Below, piece by piece: positions 8,351-17,292 of a stretch of DNA of 64,000 nt. The DNA comes from CAZMGV01 sp964621525 [NCBI: uncultured bacterium] (lineage in GTDB: Bacteria > JAGRBM01): contig CAZUMS010000005.1 in the NCBI GenBank assembly GCA_964621525.1, positions 98,223 to 162,222 of the forward strand, in the 5' to 3' direction. The notes beneath the pieces are model-generated. The model was given only the letters and a program-made list of their open reading frames with translations, was not told the origin of the DNA and did not search any database. Position numbers and translations under genes: made by a program. Numbering within the stretch: position 1 is the stretch's first letter; each line of letters begins with the position of its first letter.

Positions 8351-9294
8351 CGGCCGCCCTCCCCCGTGTCCGCCGCCGGACGGGGATCGATCCACAGGGC
8401 CAGCCAGTCGGAGAGCGTGTTGGCGGCGATCAGCACCGTCGCGAAGAAAACACTCGCCCCGAGGACCGCCGTGTAATCCCGGTCCAGAACCGAGGCGACG
8501 AACTGCCAGCCCATGCCGGGGACGGCGAAGATCTTCTCGACGACGAAACTGCCCGTAAGTAGCGTCGCAAACACCGGACCCAGGTACGCCAGCACTCCAT
8601 GGAGCGCATTTGGCAGCGTATGAACGGCAATCAGCCGGAACGCGGGCAGCCCTTTCGCCCGCCCCGTGCGGACGTAATGACTCTGCAGGGCCTCCAGCAT
8701 GGCCGTTCGGACCAGTATCGCCAGGTTTCCGGCCAGCGGAAGCGCGAGCGTCAGCGCCGGCAGGACCGCCTGCGCGGGACTCCCCCACTGGGCGGGCGGG
8801 AGCCACCGGAGCCGGAAGGCAAACACATAGACGAGCAGCCCTCCGATCAGGAACTTCGGCACGGCGATGAGCAGCGACGAAAGCATGAGCCCCAGCCGGT
8901 CCCACCAGCGCAGGTCCGCCGACGAGGAACAGGCTGCGCCCGTGACACCGATGACGAGGGCAAGCCCCGCCCCGATGACGAAAGCCGTGAGTCCGAGACT
9001 GACCGATACCGGCGCGGCCTCCAGCAGGATGTCCCGTACGGGCCGGTCCCTGAACTTGAGCGAAACACCGAAGTCGAACGTGAGCGTTCCGCCCACGAAA
9101 GCCCACCACTGCTCGGCCACAGAGCCGGACAGCCGGTACCGTTCCTCCAGGTTCTTGAGCACCGCCTCGGGGAGCTTGCGCTCCCCTTCGAAGGGATTTC
9201 CCGGGACGGCCCGCATGAGGAAGAAGCAGAGCGAAGCCACCGCCAGCAGCTGCAGCGGCAGGAACAGGAGCCGTCCCATGAGGCGTCTGTTCAC
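8347..9294 (-). CDS. ABC transporter permease, DppB/OppB type
   Basis: 315 residues with an N-terminal membrane helix (MGRLLFLPLQLLAVASL) and the RAVPGNPF motif typical of DppB/OppB. The central periplasmic region is followed by five further helices. The EAA-like loop reads HYVRTGRAKGLPAFRLIAVH. It forms the membrane channel with the DppC-like subunit, and the genes overlap at both ends (four bases each with the binding-protein gene upstream and the permease gene downstream). Confidence 0.92.
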   Translation of the reverse strand: MNRRLMGRLLFLPLQLLAVASLCFFLMRAVPGNPFEGERKLPEAVLKNLEERYRLSGSVAEQWWAFVGGTLTFDFGVSLKFRDRPVRDILLEAAPVSVSLGLTAFVIGAGLALVIGVTGAACSSSADLRWWDRLGLMLSSLLIAVPKFLIGGLLVYVFAFRLRWLPPAQWGSPAQAVLPALTLALPLAGNLAILVRTAMLEALQSHYVRTGRAKGLPAFRLIAVHTLPNALHGVLAYLGPVFATLLTGSFVVEKIFAVPGMGWQFVASVLDRDYTAVLGASVFFATVLIAANTLSDWLALWIDPRPAADTGEGGR

Positions 9295-10892
9295 CGGCGG
9301 CCTCCCCCCGGCGTAAAGCCGACCGGAAAGAGCCGTAGCCGGGCGAAGCCGTCGTATTCGAAACCGCTCACGCCGGGGGCATGTACGGTATTCTCCGACG
9401 TGAAGAACAGCGGCACGATGGCCGCCGTATCCACGAGCAGCATTTCCTGGAGCCGGTCGTAGTCCGCCCGGCGGGAAATGGGATCCGGATTCATGGACGC
9501 TTTGGCCACCAGCGCATCGTACTCGACGCTCGACCAGCGGGTGAAGTTGTTGCCGGACGCCCCCGTGAACAGGTTCATGAAGTTATCCGGGTCCGGGTAA
9601 TCGGCCCCCCAACCCATGCGGTACATCTGCGGCGGGTTTTCGCGAAGTTCCGTGAGATACACCTTCCACTCCACCGTACGGAGTTCCACCTCGATGTTCA
9701 GCTCGCGCCGGAGCAGCGACTGGACGATCTGGGCCACCAGCAGGTGGATATCCGCCTGATTGAAGTGCAGCTCGATCTTCGGGAAACCCTTGCCGCCGGG
9801 GTAGCCGGCCTCGGCAAGAAGCTTTCTCGCCAGTTCGGGATCGAACCGGAGCCCCGCGTCCGGGTTGTGAGCGAACATTCCCGGCGGGATCCAGCTCGTC
9901 CCGCCCCGCTCGCCAGAAAGCAGCACCCGGTCGAACGCCCTCCGGTCGATGGCATGGCCGATGGCCCGCCGAACCCGGACATCGTTCACGGGAGGACGCT
10001 CCGTGTTGAATCCGTAGTAGTAGCCCCGGAGCTGGGGCGTCCGGCGGTAGTTCGGGTGCTTCGACATCTCCTTCACGTCGATCCCGGCGAGCGAATAGTT
10101 GTCGATGATGTCGAGCATCCCCCGGTCGAACAGGGCGAGCCCGGCCGTCGGGTCGTTCACCATGATCATCCGTACCCGTTTCGTGGGCGCGACTCCCCGG
10201 TAATAACGGGGGTTCGCTTCCAGAACGATGTGCGAGTCGTGCCGCCACTCCTTCAGGAGGTAGGCTCCGCTGGAGACGTACCGCCCGGCTTCGGTCCAGC
10301 CCGGCTGCGAAACCACATCTTCGCGGACCGGATAGGTGATCTCGAACGCACAAATGGAGAGGAAATAGGCGACCGGGTTCGCAAGCCGGACCTCGAATGT
10401 CCGGTCATCGAGTGCTTTCACCCCCAGCCGCCCCAGGCCCGCCATCTCTTTCTGGTTGATCGCCTTCGCGTTCTCCACGTCATAGAGAAGATAGGCATAA
10501 TCCGACGCTGTTTCGGGGTCGATCAGCCGCTTCCAGGCAAACTCATAGTCATGGGCCGTGAGCGGCTTTCCGTCGGACCACTGAAGACCTTCACGGAGGT
10601 GGAACACGTACCGGTGTCCGCCATCCAGCACCTCCCACCGCTCCGCCATTCCCGGCACCGGCCGGTAGTCCCGGTCGTATTCGACGAGCCCCGACATGAG
10701 GTTGGCAATGACGTTGAAGGAGACGTGATCGGTGGCCTTAGCCGGGTCGAGCGTGGGCGGCTCGGTGGCGATGTTGACGATCAGCGTGTCCGGGTCCCGG
10801 GGCATCTGGCAGGCAATCCCTGCCGCAAGCATGCCCGCGAGCAGCAGCCCGGCCCCTGCCCGCGGGAACCGCCTACCGGACCTCGAACTCAT
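9291..10892 (-). CDS. Family-5 extracellular solute-binding lipoprotein (OppA/DppA-like)
   Basis: 533 residues. The N terminus has a signal peptide and a lipobox (AGIAC, C28), so it is expected to be a lipoprotein facing the periplasm. The family signature region around EPPTLDPAKATD and the LREGLQWSDGKPLTAHDYEF block (SBP_bac_5) are clear. The C-terminal lobe contains ADYPDPDNFMNLF, common in peptide-binding members. Family-5 proteins bind oligopeptides but also some oligosaccharides. The start overlaps the end of the GH2 gene by 20 bases, which suggests a glycan-linked substrate as an alternative. Confidence 0.92.
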   Translation of the reverse strand: MSSRSGRRFPRAGAGLLLAGMLAAGIACQMPRDPDTLIVNIATEPPTLDPAKATDHVSFNVIANLMSGLVEYDRDYRPVPGMAERWEVLDGGHRYVFHLREGLQWSDGKPLTAHDYEFAWKRLIDPETASDYAYLLYDVENAKAINQKEMAGLGRLGVKALDDRTFEVRLANPVAYFLSICAFEITYPVREDVVSQPGWTEAGRYVSSGAYLLKEWRHDSHIVLEANPRYYRGVAPTKRVRMIMVNDPTAGLALFDRGMLDIIDNYSLAGIDVKEMSKHPNYRRTPQLRGYYYGFNTERPPVNDVRVRRAIGHAIDRRAFDRVLLSGERGGTSWIPPGMFAHNPDAGLRFDPELARKLLAEAGYPGGKGFPKIELHFNQADIHLLVAQIVQSLLRRELNIEVELRTVEWKVYLTELRENPPQMYRMGWGADYPDPDNFMNLFTGASGNNFTRWSSVEYDALVAKASMNPDPISRRADYDRLQEMLLVDTAAIVPLFFTSENTVHAPGVSGFEYDGFARLRLFPVGFTPGGGRR

Positions 10893-12972
10893 AAAGGTTT
10901 TCCAGCCGGCCCGACCGGTCTTCCAGGGTGAGACGGAGCCGGTGCCGTCCCTTCACGGCAGGGACCGGCAGGTCGGCGAGATATTCGGCATCGGAGTCGG
11001 CCGGGAGCGAGAGTTCCCGGTCCAGCAGGACCCCGGAGGGAGCCGGGCCGTCGATCTCGGCCCGGAGTCTTCCCTTCACCGGTTCCTGCGTGTCGTTCAC
11101 CCAGTATACCGGGATCGTCCGGTTGCTGCGCCTCCCGTAAAACTGTTCGGCAATGGCGAAGAAGTAGACCGGCCGGAAGGCGTCAGCGAGCGGACGATAG
11201 CTTTTTTTCGGCACCCGGCGGTCGTCCACCACGGACCACTGGATACAGGGCTCCGAGTCCAGGAACATGAACTGGAGGATGCCGCCCGCCGGGTGGTATT
11301 TCCGCCGGCGGTACCGGTCGATGTAGTACCGGTGGACGTACGCCTGCCAGTCGCAGCTCGCTTCGTAGAGCGATTCGATCGAACTGTATGCAGCCTTCGG
11401 CATCCAGCCCCTCAGGAATTCGTCCTGAAGATGGTGGTTGCGCTCCAGCCGCTTCCAGTCCACCCGGCGGATATCGTCTCCCATGAACGTCCGGGCGTGA
11501 TCCGGCGGCGGCAGGGACTGGGCCCCGAACTCGGTAATAAACCGGGCGTGCCGGGGCATGAGGTTCAGGAGCCGCTCGAGTCCGCGCAGGTCCCGTCCGA
11601 AGAACGGGTACCAGCCCCAGTAAAGATGCACGTCCTCGCCCCGGCTGAACAGGTTCATCTCGCCGGAACTGCGGATGGCGGGCCGTGAAGGGTCCAGCTC
11701 GCGAACCGCCCGGCGGCTCCGGCTGGCCGTGACCTCACGGTTCGGCGAATAGACGAGCAGGGAAAGCACCGTCTTCGCCAGTTCCAGGGGACGGGTCTCC
11801 TTGGTGTCCACGATGTAGATCGGCTCGTTGTGCAGGCACCAGACGGCGACCGACGGGTGCGAGCCCAGGAGCCGGGTCATCTGCTCCGACTGGCGGACGA
11901 TCTCCCGCCGGGCCTCCGGCACGTAGAGCCACTGGAGCGGCATGTCCTGCCAGAGCAACAGCCCCGCCCGGTCGGCCGCTTCGTAAAGCTCCGGATGATC
12001 CACATGGGCGTGGACCCGGAGCATGTTGAAGTTGCAGTCGAGGGCGAGTTTGATGTCGAGCTCGCACCGCTCGCGGGTCATCCGGGCGATGCGGACGTCG
12101 CCCGGCGGGTAGTTGGACCCGCGGACGAAAAACCGCCGCCCGTTCAGCCGGGCGACGAAATTGTCGAGCCGGAAGGTCCGGAAGCCGGTGGTAAATTCCA
12201 CCGCATCGGATGGCATTCCCTCGTAGGCAGCCGATACTTTCGCCCGGTAGCAATGAGGGGTCCCGAGCTCCCGCGTCCACCAGGCGCGGATACCCGCCGC
12301 CGTGAACCGGCCCGTAGAACCGATATTGCGTCCCGCCGACAGCGGAACGACGGTGGAGAACTTCACCGGCAGGCCGGCAAATCCTTCCGGCGTTGCCTCG
12401 AGCTCGAGCTTTGCGGCGCCCATGAGGAGCGAGTCCAGTTCGTAGATGAGCTCGACCTCCGCCTCTCCCTTTTCCGGGTCAATGGCATGGGTGAGCAGCG
12501 TCGCGCTCCGGATCCTGACGATTCCCGTCCGGTGGATCTCGACCGGTAGCCACAGGCCGCCGGGGTTTTTGTCCGGATCGAGGCAGTCCCAGTGCGAGAA
12601 CACGCCCGTGATCATCCGCTTGGCGTTCTTGTCCGTCTCGACGGGACAGTCGAGCCCGATCCGGAGCTCGCCCTCGTCGATGCCGTCCGGCAGTTCGAAG
12701 GCGTGGGGCTCGAAATACCCTTCGGCCCGGCCCAGTTCCCGGCCGGCGAAGCTGACCGTCACGAAATAAAAGGCGCCTCGCACGACGACGAAGCGGCGCT
12801 CGCCCTCGACCCGCGGCGGAATCCTGACCTGCCGTTTATAGGCCGCCCTGCCCGTCCAGGTCTCGAAGCCGGGGACCGTCTGCCAGTGACCCGGCACGGA
12901 AGCCGGCGCCGTGCGGCCCGCCGCTTCGAGAGTCCATTCGCCGGACAGATCCTGGATGGGGCCGCGCGGCAT
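10873..12972 (-). CDS. Glycoside hydrolase family 2 protein (beta-mannosidase/beta-galactosidase-like)
   Basis: 699 residues. Architecture in order: an N-terminal sugar-binding jelly-roll (about 5-150, with LSGEWTL and VPGHWQ), an immunoglobulin-like domain (about 160-270), and a TIM barrel. The acid/base glutamate is E383 in HNEP, and a good candidate nucleophile is E481 in ITEFGAQ. The segment RGSNYPPGDV and LLWQDMP are typical of beta-mannosidase-like GH2 enzymes. No signal peptide is visible, so it probably acts in the cytoplasm on imported sugar. It lies in one operon with a solute-binding protein and two permeases. The exact sugar is not determinable. Confidence 0.88.
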   Translation of the reverse strand: MPRGPIQDLSGEWTLEAAGRTAPASVPGHWQTVPGFETWTGRAAYKRQVRIPPRVEGERRFVVVRGAFYFVTVSFAGRELGRAEGYFEPHAFELPDGIDEGELRIGLDCPVETDKNAKRMITGVFSHWDCLDPDKNPGGLWLPVEIHRTGIVRIRSATLLTHAIDPEKGEAEVELIYELDSLLMGAAKLELEATPEGFAGLPVKFSTVVPLSAGRNIGSTGRFTAAGIRAWWTRELGTPHCYRAKVSAAYEGMPSDAVEFTTGFRTFRLDNFVARLNGRRFFVRGSNYPPGDVRIARMTRERCELDIKLALDCNFNMLRVHAHVDHPELYEAADRAGLLLWQDMPLQWLYVPEARREIVRQSEQMTRLLGSHPSVAVWCLHNEPIYIVDTKETRPLELAKTVLSLLVYSPNREVTASRSRRAVRELDPSRPAIRSSGEMNLFSRGEDVHLYWGWYPFFGRDLRGLERLLNLMPRHARFITEFGAQSLPPPDHARTFMGDDIRRVDWKRLERNHHLQDEFLRGWMPKAAYSSIESLYEASCDWQAYVHRYYIDRYRRRKYHPAGGILQFMFLDSEPCIQWSVVDDRRVPKKSYRPLADAFRPVYFFAIAEQFYGRRSNRTIPVYWVNDTQEPVKGRLRAEIDGPAPSGVLLDRELSLPADSDAEYLADLPVPAVKGRHRLRLTLEDRSGRLENLYEFEVR

Positions 12973-12979
12973 CCGGGTG

Positions 12980-13831
12980 TCAGAACCTCTGGATGACCCA
13001 GTCGCACAGATCGCCGATCACCCGGTCCCGGTCGATCTCGTTCACGATCTCGTGGCGGAGGCCGTCATAGACGATGTGACGCTTCACCTCGCTGGAGGCC
13101 CTGTCCACGAACTCGCGGGACGCCTGGGGCGAGGTGAGCGGGTCCGCCCCGCCGTGCTGGACGAGGAGCGGAATCCGGAGTTCCGGCGCCCGGGAGAGCG
13201 CATCGGCGGAAGCCTTTTCCATCTCCTTGAACCAGCGGGGCGTCACCTCGTGGGCGATGATCGTATCCTTCATCCAGGCCTCGATCATCAGCGGATCGTG
13301 AGTGAGCTGCTCGGGTTCGAGTTCGTTCGGGAACTTGAACCTCGGCCAGTATCTGTTGAGCACACTGCCGAGCGTCTTCTTCCAGAACGGCACTTCCTTG
13401 ATGAGCCGGAACAGCGGGCCCGACAGGGCGAGCCCGGCGAGCTTCTGCTGGTTTCGCAGGGCGAACCGGGTGGAGATCAGGCCGCCGTTCGAGTGGCCGA
13501 ACAGGACCACCGGCGTCCCGTTGAGTTCCGGCGCGACGATTTCCGTGAAGAACCGTTCAACGTCGCGGATGTAGTCGTCGTACTCATCGACGTAGCACCG
13601 CTGACCGCCCGTGCGGCCGTGCCCCCGCATGTCGGCGGCGAAAACCGACACGCCCCGCCGGTTCAGCGCCTCGGCCACATGCCGGTACCGGCCCGAATGC
13701 TCCGACAGGCCGTGAATGATGACCACGGCGCCCTTCGCTCCCGGCACGGTCCACTTCCGGTAAAAGAACGGCAGGTCCCGGTAGCCGAGCGTGCGGTGCA
13801 GGTCGTCATAAGGCAGATGCGTGGCGGTCAT
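12980..13831 (-). CDS. Alpha/beta hydrolase, monoglyceride lipase / lysophospholipase-like
   Basis: 283 residues of the Hydrolase_4 (serine aminopeptidase S33-like) type. The oxyanion HG is in IIHGLSEHSGRY, the nucleophile is S114 in FGHSNGG, and the late aspartate and histidine are in GGADPLTS and YDGLRHEI. The pattern HGLSEHSGRY plus DMRGHGRT is typical of monoglyceride lipases and lysophospholipases. No signal peptide. It is the first gene of the minus-strand operon, with seven bases between it and the GH2 gene. Confidence 0.9.
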   Translation of the reverse strand: MTATHLPYDDLHRTLGYRDLPFFYRKWTVPGAKGAVVIIHGLSEHSGRYRHVAEALNRRGVSVFAADMRGHGRTGGQRCYVDEYDDYIRDVERFFTEIVAPELNGTPVVLFGHSNGGLISTRFALRNQQKLAGLALSGPLFRLIKEVPFWKKTLGSVLNRYWPRFKFPNELEPEQLTHDPLMIEAWMKDTIIAHEVTPRWFKEMEKASADALSRAPELRIPLLVQHGGADPLTSPQASREFVDRASSEVKRHIVYDGLRHEIVNEIDRDRVIGDLCDWVIQRF

Positions 13832-13978
13832 TGTGCCCTTTTCAGTAACCCGCCAGGGGGAACAGCGGCAAGGGGACGATGGCGTACCGGAGGACTTCGG
13901 CCGGTCGCCGGAGTCCGTAGCGGCATCCGGGTGTCACCCCCGGTTCGACCGGTTAGCTTCGCCGGAGGGGAGGATCCG
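13832..13978. promoter_or_regulatory. Divergent promoter region
   Basis: A 147-base gap between the divergently transcribed hydrolase operon (minus) and the COQ4-like gene (plus), so both promoters should lie here. I see no convincing -35/-10 pair. A ribosome-binding site (GGAGGGGAGG, about 13964-13973) precedes the ATG at 13979. Confidence 0.4.
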
Positions 13979-14926
13979 ATGAGACTGGAACCCGTTCCGG
14001 AACAGGTGGCCCAGGCCGGCCTGCGCGCCGTGAAAAGTGTGGGGCTGGCGGCGGGCGATGGTACGCTTTCCGAACTTCAGAGCAGGCTGATCGGCGGAAT
14101 TCAGGATCACATCCTGCACTCGAAATTCAGGCTCGACGAGCTGGAACCCATCAGCCCCGAAGATCTGGCGAAGATCGTCACCGAACCCCACTTCCAGGCG
14201 CGTATCCTGAGGGCCGGGATCCTCGCTGCCTGCATCAACGGCGAGATGAACGGGAAAGCCGTGGACCTGCTGGACAGGTACGCCGGGGCGATGGGCATCT
14301 CGAAGGACATCGTTGCGACGGCACGGAAGCTGGCCGACCATCACCTGATTCTCGCCCGGATCGACATCGTGCGGAAATCCCTTCCCGGCGTGAAGATCCG
14401 GCAGACCGTCGCTAACGAGGGGATTCTGGCGGCGATCCGGCAGTTCTTTCCGCTGCTCGGGCTGAAGCTTTCCGGTGTCACCGAAAAATACCGCAGGCTG
14501 GAGAGCTATCCTGAAGGCACGCTCGGCAGGGAATACATCAACTACCTGAAGCGGAACGGCTTTCCGCTCCCCGGGGAAAAGGGGGCCGGCCCCGAGATCA
14601 TCGTCGTCCATGACTGCCTGCACATCCTCGGGGATTACGGAACGACCTCCCCCGAAGAGATCGAGATCGCCTCTTTCCAGGCGGGCTGCCAGTTCGAAGA
14701 CCCCATCTACGGCATCCTGTTCGGGCTGGCCCAGTACCACCTGAATGTCCAGGTGGCTCCGGTCGCACCTTCCGATTCGATGCATGCCAATCCCGAAAAG
14801 ATGCTCGCCGCCTTCGCCCGCGGCTGCAAGGTCAACCGGGACATGTGGCGGGACTTCAACCCCTGGGATCATTTCGAGCAGCCGGTGGACGCGCTCCGGA
14901 AGCAGTTCGGCGTCGTTCCCAAATAA
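13979..14926 (+). CDS. TerB-like helical domain fused to a COQ4-like domain
   Basis: 315 residues from the ATG at 13979, chosen for the strong ribosome-binding site just before it; the frame is open much further upstream but without support. Residues about 60-135 look like a TerB-type helical bundle, with INGEMNGKAVDLLDRYAGAMGI resembling the acidic DGEIDPEE-like turn. Residues about 170-312 resemble COQ4: YPEGTLGREYINYL, then HDCLH at 211-215 and E227, which fit the COQ4 zinc motif HDxxHx11E exactly, and an ending of the type seen in COQ4 (PVDALRKQFGV). COQ4 acts in ubiquinone synthesis (removal of the C1 carboxyl). No other quinone gene is adjacent, so the substrate is uncertain. Confidence 0.7.
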   Translation: MRLEPVPEQVAQAGLRAVKSVGLAAGDGTLSELQSRLIGGIQDHILHSKFRLDELEPISPEDLAKIVTEPHFQARILRAGILAACINGEMNGKAVDLLDRYAGAMGISKDIVATARKLADHHLILARIDIVRKSLPGVKIRQTVANEGILAAIRQFFPLLGLKLSGVTEKYRRLESYPEGTLGREYINYLKRNGFPLPGEKGAGPEIIVVHDCLHILGDYGTTSPEEIEIASFQAGCQFEDPIYGILFGLAQYHLNVQVAPVAPSDSMHANPEKMLAAFARGCKVNRDMWRDFNPWDHFEQPVDALRKQFGVVPK

Positions 14927-14956
14927 GCCGCCAGACCGCCCGCCCCCGGAAAGCAG

Positions 14957-14980
14957 AAAGGGCCGGTTTCCCGGCCCTTT
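14957..14980. terminator. Bidirectional hairpin terminator between convergent genes
   Basis: A perfect 10-bp stem, AAAGGGCCGG and CCGGCCCTTT, with a four-base loop (TTTC), located between the stops of the COQ4-like gene (plus) and rpoD (minus). The stem itself ends in a short T run on either strand, so it can serve both directions. Confidence 0.7.
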
Positions 14981-15004
14981 CGCTGCGGCGGAGGCGCAGG
15001 GCGC

Positions 15005-16786
15005 TTACAGCGCGCCGCCTTCCTCCAGGAAGTCCTGCAGGCTGACGTTCTTGAGCGGCAGGCGGAGTTTTTCCACGCCCTTCTTCTCGATCTGCCGGAT
15101 ACGCTCGCGGGTGAGGCCGAAATCCTTGCCGATCTCGAGCAGCGTGTGGCGGCGCGTGCCGCCGATGCCGAACCGCATGCGGAGGATCTTCTCCTCGCGC
15201 GGCGAGAGGGTCTTCAGGGCCTTGTCCAGCTCCTCGGCGAGCGAGATGTTCACCATCTCCTCCTCGGGAAGCGGAACCTTGTCGTCCTCGATCAGGTCGG
15301 CCAGCACCTTGTCGTCTTCCTTGCCGACGGCCATCTCGAGCGAGACGGTCTCGAGGTCGATCTGGAGCAGCTCGGTCACGCGGTCCTCGGGCATCCCCAG
15401 TTCCTTGGCGATGTCGTGGATGGACGGCGGCTCGCCGGAGGCGGAAGAGAGCTTCTTCTGGGCCTGCTTCAGCTTGTTCAGGTTCTCGCGCATGTAGACC
15501 GGGATGCGGACCGTGCGCGACTGGTCGAAGATCGCGCGGTTGATCGCCTGCTTGATCCACCAGGTCGCGTAGGTCGAGAACTTGAGGCCGCGCTTGTACT
15601 CGTACTTGTCCACGGCGCGCATGAGGCCGATGTTGCCTTCCTGCACGAGGTCCGTGAGCGACACCTTGGCATTCCGGTATTTCTTGGCGATGGAGATCAC
15701 GAGCCGGAGGTTCGCCTTCACGAATTCCTCCTTGGCCCACTTGATCTCGCGCTGGGTGCGCTCCACCTCGACGAGGAGCCGCTTCAGCGCCTCCTCCGGG
15801 TAGCCCACTTCCAGCTTGCCCACCGGGATCGTCGGATCCGAGTTCGGCTCCACGGGCACGACCAGCAGGCCCGTGCCGTCCGGATCGCGGTGATAGCCGT
15901 CGCGGAACTCCTGGAGCATCGCGACGATGCCTTCCACGAAGACGATGTTCAGGTTCAGCCGCTTGATGTTGTCCAGGATCTCCTGGAGAAGCCTCTCGTA
16001 CTTGCCCTCGAGCTTCTCGCGGGCCTGCTTCGACAGCCGCTTGTCGCCGAACTCCTTCATCATCTTGAGGCGCTTCTGGTGAAGGGCCTTGAGCACGGCG
16101 GCCGTGCGGATGACCTTCTCGGAGACGGCCTCCTCGTCGGCGCCCCGGTCGATCATCTCGTCGTACTTCACCATGTCCCAGACCTTGAACTTCTTCTCCC
16201 TGAGCAGGCTGGCCCGGTACATGACGAGGTGGGTGACGAACGGAACCACGAGCACCGTGTCGTAGAGCTTCTCGGTGATCGCCTCGATCTTCGACGCCGC
16301 GCGGACTTCCTCCTCCGGCGTGAACAGCTTTATGTTGCCCACCTCCTTGAGGTAGGTCTTCATGATATCGACTTCGTCGTAGATATCCTGCTGCTCTTCC
16401 TCGGGGCCGAGCACCTGCGCGAGCCGGCGTTTCTGCTCGCGCAGCTTCGCCGCGTCGGGCGAGGAGAACGGCGCGGGACGCGCCGCCTTCTTCGAGTTCG
16501 CCGCGCTGGCCTGGCCGGCCGGGAGCTTCGTCACCTGATCGTAGGTGAGCGACTTCGGCGCCGCCTTTCCGGCGGCGGCCTTCGGGGCCGGCTTCTTCTG
16601 AAGCGCCGGCTTGGATTTCTTGACAGCCTCAGGCTTCTTGGGCGCGGGCTTTTTGGCGGATTTTGCAGCAGTCATTTTTTTGGCACCGGTATCGTTCCGA
16701 CGGATTGCCAAGGAGACGCCTCCCTTAGCAGGAGGCTTTGCCTTGACCAATCTGGCTGAATTCACTGACTTTTTCTTGGTTCCCAT
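15005..16786 (-). CDS. rpoD: RNA polymerase sigma factor RpoD/SigA with H1-like N-terminal tail
   Basis: 593 residues from the ATG at 16786 ([10 protein letters not shown]); an in-frame ATG at 16837 would add 17 residues that look non-coding. Region 2 is complete: [14 protein letters not shown], the core-binding [19 protein letters not shown], and the melting and -10 residues [17 protein letters not shown]. Region 3 and region 4 follow, with the helix-turn-helix at [23 protein letters not shown] large non-conserved insert lies between regions 1.2 and 2. The first ~100 residues are a Lys/Ala/Pro-rich tail resembling histone H1 instead of a normal acidic region 1.1. It is likely the housekeeping sigma factor. 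The final residues ([11 protein letters not shown]) are as expected for the family. Confidence 0.93.
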   Translation of the reverse strand: MGTKKKSVNSARLVKAKPPAKGGVSLAIRRNDTGAKKMTAAKSAKKPAPKKPEAVKKSKPALQKKPAPKAAAGKAAPKSLTYDQVTKLPAGQASAANSKKAARPAPFSSPDAAKLREQKRRLAQVLGPEEEQQDIYDEVDIMKTYLKEVGNIKLFTPEEEVRAASKIEAITEKLYDTVLVVPFVTHLVMYRASLLREKKFKVWDMVKYDEMIDRGADEEAVSEKVIRTAAVLKALHQKRLKMMKEFGDKRLSKQAREKLEGKYERLLQEILDNIKRLNLNIVFVEGIVAMLQEFRDGYHRDPDGTGLLVVPVEPNSDPTIPVGKLEVGYPEEALKRLLVEVERTQREIKWAKEEFVKANLRLVISIAKKYRNAKVSLTDLVQEGNIGLMRAVDKYEYKRGLKFSTYATWWIKQAINRAIFDQSRTVRIPVYMRENLNKLKQAQKKLSSASGEPPSIHDIAKELGMPEDRVTELLQIDLETVSLEMAVGKEDDKVLADLIEDDKVPLPEEEMVNISLAEELDKALKTLSPREEKILRMRFGIGGTRRHTLLEIGKDFGLTRERIRQIEKKGVEKLRLPLKNVSLQDFLEEGGAL

Positions 16787-17154
16787 AGAAACTGCACAGA
16801 CACCCGTTGCCAGAAATTCGATGCGGGAAGTCGCCACGGTTTTGACGCAGCGACCCGAAAAGGGATATCAAAAACCGGCCACAATCGCAAGCCGTTTTTC
16901 GCGTATCCGGGTCTAAACCTCTGGGATTCGGGCAATTTAAGTCCGTGACAGGCTCCTTTTGATCCAAGCCCCCCGCCTGGGAGGGGACTGCCTACAGGCA
17001 AACCCCATTCCACAAGTGGCCCCTCGCCCTACGGGGCTTCTTTCTTCTCATTTAACACCTTAAAAGCAAGGGGACCGTGCCGAAATACCCGGCCGGCAGA
17101 GAGAAAACGTCCGATTTTTGACGGAGTAACCGGAAAAGTGGCCTCAAAACGTCT

Positions 17155-17198
17155 GCGCCCGGTTTCCTCCCCCTTCTACAGGGTGGAACTCCGGGCGC
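17155..17198. other. Long imperfect hairpin in the rpoD upstream region
   Basis: Arms GCGCCCGG (17155-17162) and CCGGGCGC (17191-17198) pair perfectly. Inside them TTCC (17164-17167) pairs with GGAA (17185-17188), and CCC pairs with GGG (17181-17183) around a loop near TTCTACA. No T run follows on either strand, so it is not an obvious terminator. It could be part of an RNA leader or a protein-binding site. Confidence 0.5.
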
Positions 17199-17250
17199 AC
17201 GTTCGAGCTATGGCGATGATGGCGGAAATTCCGGGTGCGATCAAGACCGA

Positions 17251-17292
17251 AGGGCCAAATGGTACATAATGGCGCATAATGGCCGCTAATGG
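17251..17292. repeat. Phased 10-bp direct repeats (AATGG array)
   Basis: AATGG occurs at 17258, 17268, 17278 and 17288, exactly one helical turn apart, with the middle units reading GGTACATAAT, GGCGCATAAT and GGCCGCTAAT. Such in-phase repeats usually mark cooperative binding by a regulator. No protein is assigned. Confidence 0.55.

Noticed and set aside
7535-9109. A 524-codon continuous frame covering the DppC-like permease and part of the next gene
   Set aside because: Only the last 271 codons look like a permease; the first part is the overlapping DppB-like gene in another frame. The ATG at 8350 overlaps the previous stop.
12911-14926. 671-codon frame as a single protein
   Set aside because: The first two thirds overlap the divergent hydrolase and the promoter region. 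The ATG at 13979 with a strong ribosome-binding site is the likely start.
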